Assembly (NCBI RefSeq): GCF_001438695.1
Contig: NZ_JQBH01000007.1
Span: 1,782-65,781, forward strand
Direction of reading: 5' to 3'
Length of the DNA: 64,000 bases
Source of the DNA: Fructobacillus fructosus KCTC 3544
GTDB taxonomy: Bacteria; Bacillota; Bacilli; Lactobacillales; Lactobacillaceae
Shown piece by piece: positions 1-7,447 of this stretch (position 1 is the stretch's first letter; every line of letters starts with the position of its first letter). The notes under the pieces were generated by a model. It was not told where the DNA came from. It ran no database searches and saw only the letters and a list, made by a program, of their open reading frames with translations. The position numbers were made by a program, and so were the translations under genes.

Positions 1-534
1 TCCACGTTCGTCACGATCGATATGATGCAAAGCTCCATACTGATGAACACGTTTAGATACTGCTCGTGCAATAGCGTTACTATCAGTAGCCGTGATTACT
101 TGGTTTTCAATATAGGTATCTACTTTTGTTTCGATACCATGTACCTGTTCCTTAAGCTTGGTTGTCCCTTGGGCAATCAACGCAATCTTTTCGAAGTCAT
201 CCATTGGCTGAACAGAATAGCTACCCGTCTTGCGAATGCTTGGCAGCACTTCTGACGTGACCCAGTCCTGGAACTTTTCTGCTTGTGGGCTATTAGCCTT
301 AATCGCTAACTTATACAATTGCGGTTCCGTGATGAAATCACCACGTTTTACCAGTTGTCCAGAAGTGGACAATCCAAGGTATTGATTAAGCCTTGACCAT
401 CGAACGACTTCGTTGCCACTTTTGGCAACGGTCGTAATTCCAACACCTTTAGCCACTGTTTCTGCGTCGAACAAAATTTGTCCGTTTTCTTCTTTGACCT
501 TCAGGTTGTCAAATACCTTTACTTCATTTGCCAT
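1..534 (-). CDS. Phage antirepressor, BRO-N domain (3' end cut by window)
   Basis: Translating the minus strand from the ATG at 534 gives an open frame that runs off the window edge after 178 codons. The first 110 residues resemble the BRO-N domain of phage antirepressors: a VFDNLKVKEENGQ start, then WSRLNQYLG, and an FQDWVTSEVLPSIRKTGSY segment that is typical of the domain's end. BRO-N proteins bind DNA or interfere with repressors during prophage induction. It lies 12 bp downstream of the Cro-like gene on the same strand, so it should be an early lytic-direction gene. The C-terminal half, often a KilA-C or ORF6C domain, is outside the window, so the subtype cannot be named. Confidence 0.82.
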   Translation of the reverse strand, partial: MANEVKVFDNLKVKEENGQILFDAETVAKGVGITTVAKSGNEVVRWSRLNQYLGLSTSGQLVKRGDFITEPQLYKLAIKANSPQAEKFQDWVTSEVLPSIRKTGSYSVQPMDDFEKIALIAQGTTKLKEQVHGIETKVDTYIENQVITATDSNAIARAVSKRVHQYGALHHIDRDERG

Positions 535-546
535 GTTGGCCTCCCA

Positions 547-780
547 TCAGCTAATTACTTTTTCATTCTGTACAACAAGAATTACATCTTTTGCAAAAAA
601 AATATCGTTTACTGTTAGTCCGTTTCCGATCGCCTTTGTGATCTTTTCCATAGTCTCTTTATTCGGGTTTGAACCATTTAGAATATCAGTAATCGTCCCT
701 CGAGAAACTTTTGCTTTTTTTGACAAAGAAATATTGCTAAAGCCATAGAAACCCATAATTTTTCTTAAATTATTGTTCAT
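547..780 (-). CDS. Cro/CI-type helix-turn-helix repressor
   Basis: This 77-residue protein contains one helix-turn-helix (about residues 15-40, with SLSKKAKVSRGTITDILNG) and little else, which is the build of phage Cro-like repressors. It is divergent from the CI-like gene at 920 across a 139-bp AT-rich spacer and starts a leftward transcript that includes the antirepressor. An AAGGAG ribosome-binding site precedes its ATG. The position and size favour a Cro role, meaning a switch to lytic growth. That role is inferred. Its 3' part contains a 17-bp sequence repeated exactly in the operator spacer. Confidence 0.85.
   Translation of the reverse strand: MNNNLRKIMGFYGFSNISLSKKAKVSRGTITDILNGSNPNKETMEKITKAIGNGLTVNDIFFAKDVILVVQNEKVIS
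571..587. repeat. 17-bp direct repeat, copy inside the cro-like gene
   Basis: TACAACAAGAATTACAT here is identical to 815-831 in the divergent operator spacer. This copy lies in the C-terminal coding part of the Cro-like gene. It may be a secondary repressor-binding site. Binding is inferred only from the exact repetition. Confidence 0.6.
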
Positions 781-919
781 TTCGCTCTCCTTTCTTTAAC
801 TTATGTACTAATCATACAACAAGAATTACATATTGTAAAGCGTAAATTACATAATAATAATATAAATGTATAGTAAACTGTACATATAGTAAAGCAAGCA
901 ATACATAACGGGTGTAAAT
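781..919. promoter_or_regulatory. Divergent lysis-lysogeny operator region
   Basis: This spacer separates the Cro-like and CI-like genes and must hold both early promoters and operators. Visible elements are the second copy of the 17-bp repeat (815-831), an overlapping inverted repeat TTACA-TAT-TGTAA (826-838), a second small inverted repeat GTAA-A-TTAC (842-850), and two direct TATAGTAAA copies (869-877 and 885-893) 16 bp apart. Which protein binds which site cannot be told from sequence alone. Confidence 0.7.
815..831. repeat. 17-bp direct repeat, copy in the operator spacer
   Basis: Exact copy of 571-587. It overlaps the TTACA-N3-TGTAA inverted repeat, which makes an operator role plausible. 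Confidence 0.6.
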
Positions 920-1633
920 ATGCTGAATAATAATCAATTAGCAATCAAAATAAGCCAGCTTAAAGGCAGTGATAGTTACCGAGAAATGTCACAAAAAACT
1001 CATGGCAAGGTATCGCATTCTTATTTCAATACACTAATCAATGGTGACACTAGAAATAAGCAACCAATCAAGCCAAGTCCTGACAAGCTTCGTGCTATTG
1101 CTGATGCGTACTCTTTGAAAACAAGCTATAAAGAATTAATGACATTGGCTAATTATGATGATGATGTACAAAACATACCCAATGAATTAACTATCAGTTC
1201 TACCCCATCTACTGTATCTATTCCTATCTATGGTCGCATCTCTGCAGGATACCCCGAAGGCGCTAAAGAAGACATCGAGGGTGATATTGATGTTCCTAAT
1301 AGAATATCTAATCGCTACTCATCTGATGAGCTAATCGCTTTAAGAGTTAATGGCGAAAGTATGAATAAAGTCATCCCCAATGGTGCTGTTGCTATTCTTG
1401 CAAAAATCGATAAATGCGATATTACTAACGGTGACATCTGTGGGGTCATTATTGACGGAGAAGCCGCTACACTCAAACACGTGTATCAGTACCCTGATCG
1501 TATTCGATTTGAACCGGATAGTTGGTTGAAGGAAGAATTTAAGCCTTTTGAGTATAATAAAGAAGACGTCGAGAACGGACAGCCACCTATTCAGATTATT
1601 GGCAAGCTAGTCCATCAGCAATCATCATTTTAA
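920..1633 (+). CDS. CI-like repressor with S24 self-cleavage domain
   Basis: The 237-residue protein has an N-terminal DNA-binding region (about 1-75) and a C-terminal LexA/CI-type S24 peptidase domain. The expected features are present: an Ala-Gly cleavage site at A109-G110 (RISAGYP), the nucleophile S147 in GESMN and the general base K186 in TLKHV. Family knowledge says RecA filaments trigger self-cleavage, so the prophage should be SOS-inducible. It is divergent from the Cro-like gene and heads the rightward lysogeny transcript that leads into the cargo genes. A GGGTG ribosome-binding site precedes the ATG. Confidence 0.92.
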   Translation: MLNNNQLAIKISQLKGSDSYREMSQKTHGKVSHSYFNTLINGDTRNKQPIKPSPDKLRAIADAYSLKTSYKELMTLANYDDDVQNIPNELTISSTPSTVSIPIYGRISAGYPEGAKEDIEGDIDVPNRISNRYSSDELIALRVNGESMNKVIPNGAVAILAKIDKCDITNGDICGVIIDGEAATLKHVYQYPDRIRFEPDSWLKEEFKPFEYNKEDVENGQPPIQIIGKLVHQQSSF

Positions 1634-1648
1634 TTGAAAGGATTTTTT

Positions 1649-2455
1649 ATGAAATGTGCTTTATGTGGCAACAAGACAACAATGTTCACTTCATGGCCGG
1701 TTAATGTCGGCCATGGATTAATTGAAAAAATTGATTCTGCATGCTTATTAAAATTAGGAATTAAAAAAACAGATATAAGGTCACAAAATGCAATTAAACG
1801 CTTTTCAATTGATTCCCTAAGAAAAATGATTGAAAACGGTGAAAACTTTTCTTATTCAGAATATAAATCAGAATTAAAGCATCAAAAGAATCTTAATAAG
1901 GAAAATTATGAAAATTATTTCGCCGAATTTAAAGAAAATGGAAGTGTATATTATCCTTTAATTTTTAGATATGACACAAAGCAAATATTCTTTGCTTTAG
2001 ACTTTTTGCAAAATGTATACCAGATTCATTCATTTTCAGAAATTGCTGATTTTAAGATAGATAAAAATGAGACGTTTATTTCAAATACGAAAAAAGATAT
2101 CAGCTTTTCAAAAGGAATAACTGGCTATTTAATTGCGGGTTCTACTGGCGGAGTAATCGGAGCTAGTTCTGGAAATTCAAACACTAAAACCCTTAAAGAA
2201 GTTTCAGCCATCACCTTTACTATTCGATTTTACGATGGAAGTTACACATCATTTGCTTTAAGTGGCCATACAGAAGATGTTGCTAATGCAAATAAAATTG
2301 AATTAGAGCTCAAAAAAATTGTCAACGAAAATAACTCATCATCTTCAAAATCAAACAATCTATCTGACCTTCGTGAATTAAAGTCATTACTTGATGAAGG
2401 TATTATCACCCAAGAAGAGTTTGATTTGAAGAAAAAAGAAATACTTGGTATCTAA
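1649..2455 (+). CDS. SHOCT-domain protein with N-terminal Cys pair
   Basis: The start is placed at ATG 1649 because GAAAGG lies 7 bases upstream; an in-frame TTG at 1634 has no such site. The 268-residue product opens with a CALCGN knuckle that could be half of a zinc ribbon. It has a glycine-rich hydrophobic stretch (about 170-185) and ends in a SHOCT motif (LSDLRELKSLLDEGIITQEEFDLKKKEIL), which is common at the C-termini of short, often membrane- or nucleic-acid-associated proteins. No function is known to me. It follows the repressor by 15 bp, so it is probably expressed in the lysogen. Confidence 0.7.
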   Translation: MKCALCGNKTTMFTSWPVNVGHGLIEKIDSACLLKLGIKKTDIRSQNAIKRFSIDSLRKMIENGENFSYSEYKSELKHQKNLNKENYENYFAEFKENGSVYYPLIFRYDTKQIFFALDFLQNVYQIHSFSEIADFKIDKNETFISNTKKDISFSKGITGYLIAGSTGGVIGASSGNSNTKTLKEVSAITFTIRFYDGSYTSFALSGHTEDVANANKIELELKKIVNENNSSSSKSNNLSDLRELKSLLDEGIITQEEFDLKKKEILGI

Positions 2456-2502
2456 AAGATACGCATGTTAAATATTCATATTTGTAGCTTAAGGATAGAG
2501 TA

Positions 2503-3054
2503 GTGAACAATAAAAAAATTCATCAACATTTATGGTTTTGGATTATGGCCATGATAACTATTACTTCAATTGGTATTGCAGCATACGTTGTATCTAACGA
2601 TGGCGAATTACCAGATTTGAAGCATCAAAAGGCTGAAAATAATAAGTGGCATTTTAAGGGTAATACATTTTATGCTGGAAAACTAAATACAACCTTTACT
2701 AAAGGCGAAATTATTGACGGTATGAACGATACAAAAATATTTGTTTTGCATGGTAACATGACAAACATTTCTAAGGAAGAAGCTGATGCACAAGCTATGT
2801 ATGCCGTTGTTCATGCATATCAAAAGACGGATTCAAAAAATCAGAAATTAGATCCTGGGGTACCTGCTGTTAATGATGATTTCAGTATCCCCTATCAATC
2901 TGAAAGTGATAACTTAAATCAAAGTGTATTGCCTGGCAAGTCAGTTCCTGTCGTGCTTGAATACACTATCGTTAACAATAATCCTATTACTGTTACCTTT
3001 GAGAATTCAACATTCAAAAAAGTTGGTAGTAAAACATACAACATCAAGAGTTAA
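2503..3054 (+). CDS. Membrane-anchored DUF5067-like protein
   Basis: The GTG start at 2503 has AAGGA 7 bases upstream. The 183-residue product has one N-terminal membrane segment (about 11-30, WFWIMAMITITSIGIAAYVV) and an extracytoplasmic part. That part contains a beta-rich region with a FKGNTFYAGK and LPGKSVPVVLEY pattern, as in DUF5067 immunoglobulin-like proteins of Gram-positives. The protein is probably surface exposed. Its place in the lysogeny cargo region is compatible with a superinfection-exclusion role, but nothing in the sequence proves this. Confidence 0.65.
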   Translation: MNNKKIHQHLWFWIMAMITITSIGIAAYVVSNDGELPDLKHQKAENNKWHFKGNTFYAGKLNTTFTKGEIIDGMNDTKIFVLHGNMTNISKEEADAQAMYAVVHAYQKTDSKNQKLDPGVPAVNDDFSIPYQSESDNLNQSVLPGKSVPVVLEYTIVNNNPITVTFENSTFKKVGSKTYNIKS

Positions 3055-3060
3055 ATAAAT

Positions 3061-3085
3061 GCCCTTTTGGGCGTACATAAACGTG
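3061..3085 (+). repeat. Intergenic hairpin plus CGTACATA motif, copy 1
   Basis: A GCCC-TTTT-GGGC mini-hairpin is followed directly by GTACATAAACGTGC, 6 bases after the previous stop and 40 bases before the next start. A near-copy is at 3399-3424 and a degenerate copy without the hairpin is at 4353-4367. The motif precedes cargo genes and may be a processing, attenuation or regulator site. Confidence 0.55.
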
Positions 3086-3124
3086 CAAATCTGAACCACG
3101 TTAAAAGCTGTTAGGAGAGTTATC

Positions 3125-3394
3125 ATGGAAACAATCATTCAAGGTAACGTTAAAGTAAACAAGATTAACAAGCATGTTTTTGTGTGGGTATGCAACTTCT
3201 TAGTCGGCTATTTAGGTGTTGACCGATTCGTTCGTGGCCAAATTGGGCTTGGAATCTTCAAGTTACTTATTGGATCATGGATTACTTTTGGAATCTGGCC
3301 ATTCGTTGACTTCATTATTTCAATCGTTAAGGCCTATAGCACTTACTCAGATACTCAAGATATCACCTTCCTTAACGGTCGATATTCAAAGTAA
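3125..3394 (+). CDS. TM2-domain membrane protein
   Basis: This 89-residue protein carries the TM2 pattern: a first hydrophobic helix (about 17-31) leading into YLGVDRFVRGQIGLGIFKLL, then a second helix with GIWPFVDFI. Family members are small two-helix membrane proteins and their roles in bacteria are poorly known. An AGGAG site lies 8 bases before the ATG. It sits between two copies of the GTACATA intergenic motif, in a row of small membrane proteins. Whether it helps block incoming phage is speculation. Confidence 0.82.
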   Translation: METIIQGNVKVNKINKHVFVWVCNFLVGYLGVDRFVRGQIGLGIFKLLIGSWITFGIWPFVDFIISIVKAYSTYSDTQDITFLNGRYSK

Positions 3395-3398
3395 CAAT

Positions 3399-3424
3399 GC
3401 CCTCTCGGGGCGTACATAACGTGA
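3399..3424 (+). repeat. Intergenic hairpin plus CGTACATA motif, copy 2
   Basis: GCCC-TCTC-GGGGC is followed by CGTACATAACGTG, closely matching the copy at 3061-3085. It begins only five bases after the TM2 stop codon. Confidence 0.55.
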
Positions 3425-3452
3425 CACATACATTAATAAAAGGAAATAACCA

Positions 3453-3947
3453 ATGCCTAAAACAATTACTGAAACGCTTAAAGAAAGCACTACTAAATTT
3501 CAATCGAATGGGTCTGCCAAAATTTCAGCATTTAGACGATTTATTTTTGCTCCCAACCTGCTGACCTTTGTCATTTCAGTTGTTGTTGGTAATAGCTTCG
3601 GCTCTGCTATTAAAGATTTAATTGCGACTGCCTCTGGTCTTATAAAGATACTAACCGTTTGGCTATTTACCAGTGGTCACAAACTTAACCTTGATTATGC
3701 ACTCACTCCCCTTGCCTCACTTCTGGACAGCTTGCTTACATTGCTATTCATCGCCATCGTTGTTTTCTATACCATCCAGTTCATTAACAACTACCTTGTT
3801 CGTAACAATGATGAAAAATGGGGATATGACCAGGCCCACGTAGATGCCATTAAAATTCAGAAGCTACAAAATAAAAATAACCAACTTGTAGAGGAAAATA
3901 TAAAGCTGCAGCATGAACTACTAGAAGAATTCCGCAAAAACAAATAA
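3453..3947 (+). CDS. MscL-like membrane protein with C-terminal coiled coil
   Basis: The 164-residue product resembles large-conductance mechanosensitive channels. FRRFIFAPNLLTFVISVVVGNSFGSAI (about 25-51) parallels the MscL first helix, where [23 protein letters not shown] is typical. A second long hydrophobic helix (about 89-112) follows, then a charged C-terminal coiled coil (about 130-164). Length fits MscL (about 120-150) with a longer tail. The pore-lining segment differs clearly from housekeeping MscL, so gating or selectivity may differ. Encoded among prophage cargo, it could alter membrane permeability on infection, but this is inference. Confidence 0.68.
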   Translation: MPKTITETLKESTTKFQSNGSAKISAFRRFIFAPNLLTFVISVVVGNSFGSAIKDLIATASGLIKILTVWLFTSGHKLNLDYALTPLASLLDSLLTLLFIAIVVFYTIQFINNYLVRNNDEKWGYDQAHVDAIKIQKLQNKNNQLVEENIKLQHELLEEFRKNK

Positions 3948-4014
3948 GCTGCACAAGCGCTACAAATATTATCTGCAATACGGAATGACATCAAAAACTG
4001 ATAGGAGAAATATT

Positions 4015-4335
4015 ATGGAAGAAAAGTTTGGTCGAAACTCTTTTTTTGACGGTGGCCTAGCTAGCCTAATCGGATGGAGCCTGTTGGGTTGGATCCTAAC
4101 AGTTTGTTCTTTTGGTATCCTTTACCCATTGGCACTAGTCCTTGTATATGGATGGAAAATAAATCACACCGTAATTGAAGGCCATCGTTTACAATTTAAC
4201 GGAACAGCCTTAGGGCTCTTTGGCAATTGGATCAAGTGGCTCTGCCTTATTATTATCACACTTGGAATTTATAGCTTTTGGGTCCGCATCAAATTAGAAG
4301 ATTGGAAAGTCAAAAATACAACGTTCCTGAATTAG
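4015..4335 (+). CDS. DUF898 (YjgN-like) small membrane protein
   Basis: The start is ATG 4015, with AGGAGA seven bases upstream, rather than the in-frame ATG at 3985. The 106-residue protein has membrane helices at about 14-36 and 75-92. It contains the FFDGGLASLIGW, GRRL-like GHRLQFNGTALGLFGNWIKWL and ITLGIYSFWVRIKLEDW patterns of the DUF898 family, here in a half-length form. Function is unknown. It is the fourth small membrane protein of the cargo row and precedes the SIR2-like gene by 62 bp. Confidence 0.72.
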   Translation: MEEKFGRNSFFDGGLASLIGWSLLGWILTVCSFGILYPLALVLVYGWKINHTVIEGHRLQFNGTALGLFGNWIKWLCLIIITLGIYSFWVRIKLEDWKVKNTTFLN

Positions 4336-4352
4336 CATAAAAGCACTTATGT

Positions 4353-4367
4353 TGTACACATACGTGC
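4353..4367 (+). repeat. Degenerate copy of the GTACATA-CGTG intergenic motif
   Basis: TGTACACATACGTGC resembles the second half of the motifs at 3071-3085 and 3411-3424 but lacks their GCCC/GGGC hairpin. It precedes the SIR2-like gene by 30 bases. Confidence 0.4.
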
Positions 4368-4397
4368 AGGACGGAAACAGGCTAAAAGGAAAAGTAT

Positions 4398-6017
4398 ATG
4401 GGAATTCAAGAACTAAAGAAAAATAATCAATATCCAATTATATTCGTTGGATCAGGCATTTCCAAAAGATATATTAAGAACTCTCCAGATTGGTTAAGCC
4501 TTTTAAAAGAATATTGGGAAAAACTAGATGAAGACACCAATTTTTATTCTTTTTTGACAAAAATAAAAGAAAAAGAATTAAACGATGATAATAAAGATGA
4601 TATAAATTTTATTGTTAATGCTAAGGCTGCTTCAATTATTCAAAAAAAATTCGACGAAAAATATCTTCTTCAAAATAATCTTGTTCCTAATCTGACACCA
4701 GAAAAGGTTTATCGAGAAGGAATTTCTCCATTTAAATTCTCACTATCAAAAAGATTTTCATCATTAGATTATTTGGAAAATATGTCTAGTGAATTAAAGG
4801 AATTCACTAAAGTTATTAAAAAATCTCGTATGGTGATTACTACAAACTATGATTGCCTTATTGAAGATTTAATTGGCAAAAATAGTGAAAACATTGACCT
4901 GTTTATTGGTGGTGAAGGATTTTTTAGGCAAACAACTAGTTGGAACGAATTATATAAAATTCATGGGTCTATCTCTGATCCTAATTCACTAATAATAACT
5001 GAAAATGACTATAAAAAATTTGAATATGATTCAATAATTCTAAATGCAAAATTACTAACAAGTTTAGTAGATTCGCCAATTATTTTTATCGGATATTCAC
5101 TTAGCGACAAAAATATTAGATCATTATTACAAGAATATTCAAAGAATATCCCTACAAATGTCTCTAAAATGGCTGATCGTATAACCGTTGTTGAATATGA
5201 ACCCAATATATCTTCATTAGAAGAAAATATCGAGCATGATCAAGAATTAGGAATTACTTACAACAGAATTACCACTGACAATTATTTAAGCCTTTTTGAA
5301 AATATTTCTAAAATAAATCAAGGTGTATCACCAGCATTTATAAAAAAATATCAAAAACAATTTAAAAACATAATTGACGTAAAAGGTAGGTCTGGCGAAT
5401 TGGATACCTTTTTAACTTACGCAAGCAATATAGATTCTCTACCTGAAGATTACAAAAATCGTAATACAGCAATAGCTATTGGTGAACAAGGAACTCTTTT
5501 TATGGTACCAAATATAGTTGACTACCTAAATGACTACTTATTAGATAAACAAAAAATATCATTACAAATTTCAATAAAATTCTTAAATAACCAAACATCT
5601 GGAGCTCAAATACCTTATAAAAAAATAATTGATGAACTCAACAGTTCTAACGATATTACATTGACAACTAAGGACAAATTAAGGATTGATAAGCGTATAG
5701 AATCAACACGAACATTAGAGTGTCAAATTAATGCAATAAAAATAAATATAAAAGATAAATATTTCTTATCAAAAAGTATACATGAAATATGGAATAGTAA
5801 AGAACTAAAAGAAATAAACAAAATTAAACTTATTTCCAAAACAATTAAAAACCATCCTAAAGATATTGAAAATTTCATCCTTCAAGAAGCCTTACCACAA
5901 TTCACAGAATTATACAACTCTGGAGCAAAAAGTAATGGTGTACATAGTGCGTATCGTAAACTATTTGTTATGTACGACCTATATAAAAATGGAAATATTG
6001 ATACCACTATTAAATAA
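4398..6017 (+). CDS. SIR2-like protein, probable anti-phage NADase effector
   Basis: The 539-residue protein begins with a SIR2-like fold (about 1-300). It has a nucleotide-binding loop FVGSGIS (16-22), TTNYD (148-152) with the conserved Asn, IHG (188-190) with the catalytic-type His, and FIGYSLSD (230-237). The C-terminal 230 residues are Lys/Ile-rich and match nothing I know; they may sense infection. Related SIR2 proteins (ThsA, DSR and SIR2-HerA types) deplete NAD and abort infection. The location between repressor and integrase is a usual slot for lysogenic defence genes. Codon and base use are very AT-rich compared with the core chromosome. The defence role is inferred from family and position. 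Confidence 0.78.
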   Translation: MGIQELKKNNQYPIIFVGSGISKRYIKNSPDWLSLLKEYWEKLDEDTNFYSFLTKIKEKELNDDNKDDINFIVNAKAASIIQKKFDEKYLLQNNLVPNLTPEKVYREGISPFKFSLSKRFSSLDYLENMSSELKEFTKVIKKSRMVITTNYDCLIEDLIGKNSENIDLFIGGEGFFRQTTSWNELYKIHGSISDPNSLIITENDYKKFEYDSIILNAKLLTSLVDSPIIFIGYSLSDKNIRSLLQEYSKNIPTNVSKMADRITVVEYEPNISSLEENIEHDQELGITYNRITTDNYLSLFENISKINQGVSPAFIKKYQKQFKNIIDVKGRSGELDTFLTYASNIDSLPEDYKNRNTAIAIGEQGTLFMVPNIVDYLNDYLLDKQKISLQISIKFLNNQTSGAQIPYKKIIDELNSSNDITLTTKDKLRIDKRIESTRTLECQINAIKINIKDKYFLSKSIHEIWNSKELKEINKIKLISKTIKNHPKDIENFILQEALPQFTELYNSGAKSNGVHSAYRKLFVMYDLYKNGNIDTTIK

Positions 6018-6018
6018 A

Positions 6019-6094
6019 AATGCACACCAGATTGATTAATTACAATCTAGCATGCATTGCTAAACAGACGGACACCACTATGTGGCTCATCTGT
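6019..6094 (+). repeat. Two tandem imperfect hairpins after the SIR2-like gene
   Basis: Hairpin one combines AATGCA/TGCATT (6019-6024, 6053-6058) with AGATTG/CAATCT (6029-6034, 6043-6048). Hairpin two combines ACAGA/TCTGT (6064-6068, 6090-6094) with CCAC-TAT-GTGG (6075-6085). There is no T-run after either. They could stabilise the mRNA end or form part of a small RNA. Confidence 0.4.
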
Positions 6095-6176
6095 TATCAA
6101 ACTAAATGTTAACACACCATATTTAATACCTCAACTTAAAAATTATTCATATTACTTAAAATCATATAAAACAGAT

Positions 6177-6195
6177 AGGCCCTTAGGCCTTTTTA
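6177..6195 (+). terminator. Short rho-independent terminator before int
   Basis: AGGCC-CTTA-GGCCT followed by a T-run ends about 24 bases before the integrase start. It probably terminates the lysogeny cargo transcript. Confidence 0.6.
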
Positions 6196-6218
6196 TTTGT
6201 ACCAAAAAGGAGTAAATC

Positions 6219-7286
6219 ATGGCTAGTATATACAAAAGAGGCAAAACTTGGACAGCTAGTGTATCAACAAAAGTTGACGGACAGCTACGTAAAAAGACTA
6301 AATCTGGGTTCTCGACTAAAACAGAAGCCAATAAATGGGCCACATCTATTGAACAATTAAAAAACACAGGGAAACTGCCATTTGGCGACAGATTGTTTAA
6401 AGATGAATACTGGTCGTGGTATACGGTCTTTAAAGAGCCTCATATCGAGACAAACACTAAAAGCTGGTATATTTCTACATACAGACTGATTAGCGCACAG
6501 TGGCCTAATATGAAACTGTCAGAGGTTACTGTGCGCGAGATGCAACTTCTCATTAATGGTTATGCAGAAAGCCATGTGAAGTCCTCTGTTACACATATAA
6601 AAAACATGATTGGGGCATTCTGTCGGTATGCCGTTGACGAAGGAATGCTTGCAAAAGATATTTCCAGAAACATCGTGGTGTCTTCAAAAAAGAAAAGTGC
6701 CGGACGAGATACAAAGTTCTTAGAACATGATCAATTTCTAAAATTAATTGAAGCAGCTAAAACACAAAATAATATTGCTTCAAAAATGATACTAACTGCC
6801 TGTTACTCAGGATGTAGATATTCTGAAATCGCTGCATTATCTTGGACTGACTTCGACTTTAAGAAAAATACCATCAGTATCAATAAGTCATGGTCACCAA
6901 AAGATAGTGCCATTAAGGGAACTAAAACTAAAACATCAGTTCGAACAATTGATATGCCAGAAGAATATATGAATATTGCTAAGAACTGGACTTTGCCCGA
7001 TAAAATAATGTTTGCTGGAATAAATGGTAAACCACTGACTGATGGATCTTGTAATGCCAAGCTGAATAAGCTACTTTCTACTTTTTCGACAAGTAAATTA
7101 ACTATGCATGGCCTACGGCACACACATGCCAGTTACTTGTTAGCCAATGATATTGATATTCAATATGTGTCAGAAAGACTTGGTCATGCTGGAATCGAGA
7201 TAACGATGAAGGTATACGCTCATCTGATGAATGAGAAGCGTGACAAAGAAAAGGACAAGACAATTACACTGTTGGAAAACTTGTAG
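6219..7286 (+). CDS. int: Phage tyrosine integrase
   Basis: This 355-residue tyrosine recombinase has an N-terminal arm-binding domain (about 1-50, ASIYKRGKTWTASVS), a SAM-like core-binding domain (about 60-150) and a catalytic domain. The catalytic residues are visible: R200 (SGCRYSEI), H297 and R300 (HGLRH), H323 (LGH) and Y333 (KVYAH). AAAAAGGAG precedes the ATG. It reads toward the 3' end of tRNA-Ser, 161 bp away, so it most likely integrated the element there. All catalytic residues are present, so the enzyme looks functional. Confidence 0.95.
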   Translation: MASIYKRGKTWTASVSTKVDGQLRKKTKSGFSTKTEANKWATSIEQLKNTGKLPFGDRLFKDEYWSWYTVFKEPHIETNTKSWYISTYRLISAQWPNMKLSEVTVREMQLLINGYAESHVKSSVTHIKNMIGAFCRYAVDEGMLAKDISRNIVVSSKKKSAGRDTKFLEHDQFLKLIEAAKTQNNIASKMILTACYSGCRYSEIAALSWTDFDFKKNTISINKSWSPKDSAIKGTKTKTSVRTIDMPEEYMNIAKNWTLPDKIMFAGINGKPLTDGSCNAKLNKLLSTFSTSKLTMHGLRHTHASYLLANDIDIQYVSERLGHAGIEITMKVYAHLMNEKRDKEKDKTITLLENL

Positions 7287-7301
7287 CAAATTTGTAGCAA
7301 A
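7281..7301 (+). repeat. Tandem TTGTAGCAAA repeats, possible integrase arm sites
   Basis: TTGTAGCAAA occurs at 7281-7290 and 7292-7301, one helical turn apart, overlapping the int stop codon. Paired repeats beside int and near att are typical of arm-type integrase sites. Binding is not shown. Confidence 0.5.
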
Positions 7302-7404
7302 ACATTTTTATTTTTTGTATCTAATGCTATTTATAGGTTCTTAGGATTTATTAGTAATAGTGCTTACAAACGCCTATGTATCAACTATCAACGATGCTTA
7401 AAAA

Positions 7405-7443
7405 CAAAAAAGGCCATATACCGCTATTTGCAGTATATGGCCT
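7405..7443 (-). terminator. tRNA-Ser terminator
   Basis: On the minus strand an 11-bp stem (arms 7411-7421 and 7433-7443, AGGCCATATAC and its complement) is followed by a T-rich run. It begins four bases after the tRNA end. Confidence 0.85.
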
Positions 7444-7447
7444 GTAG

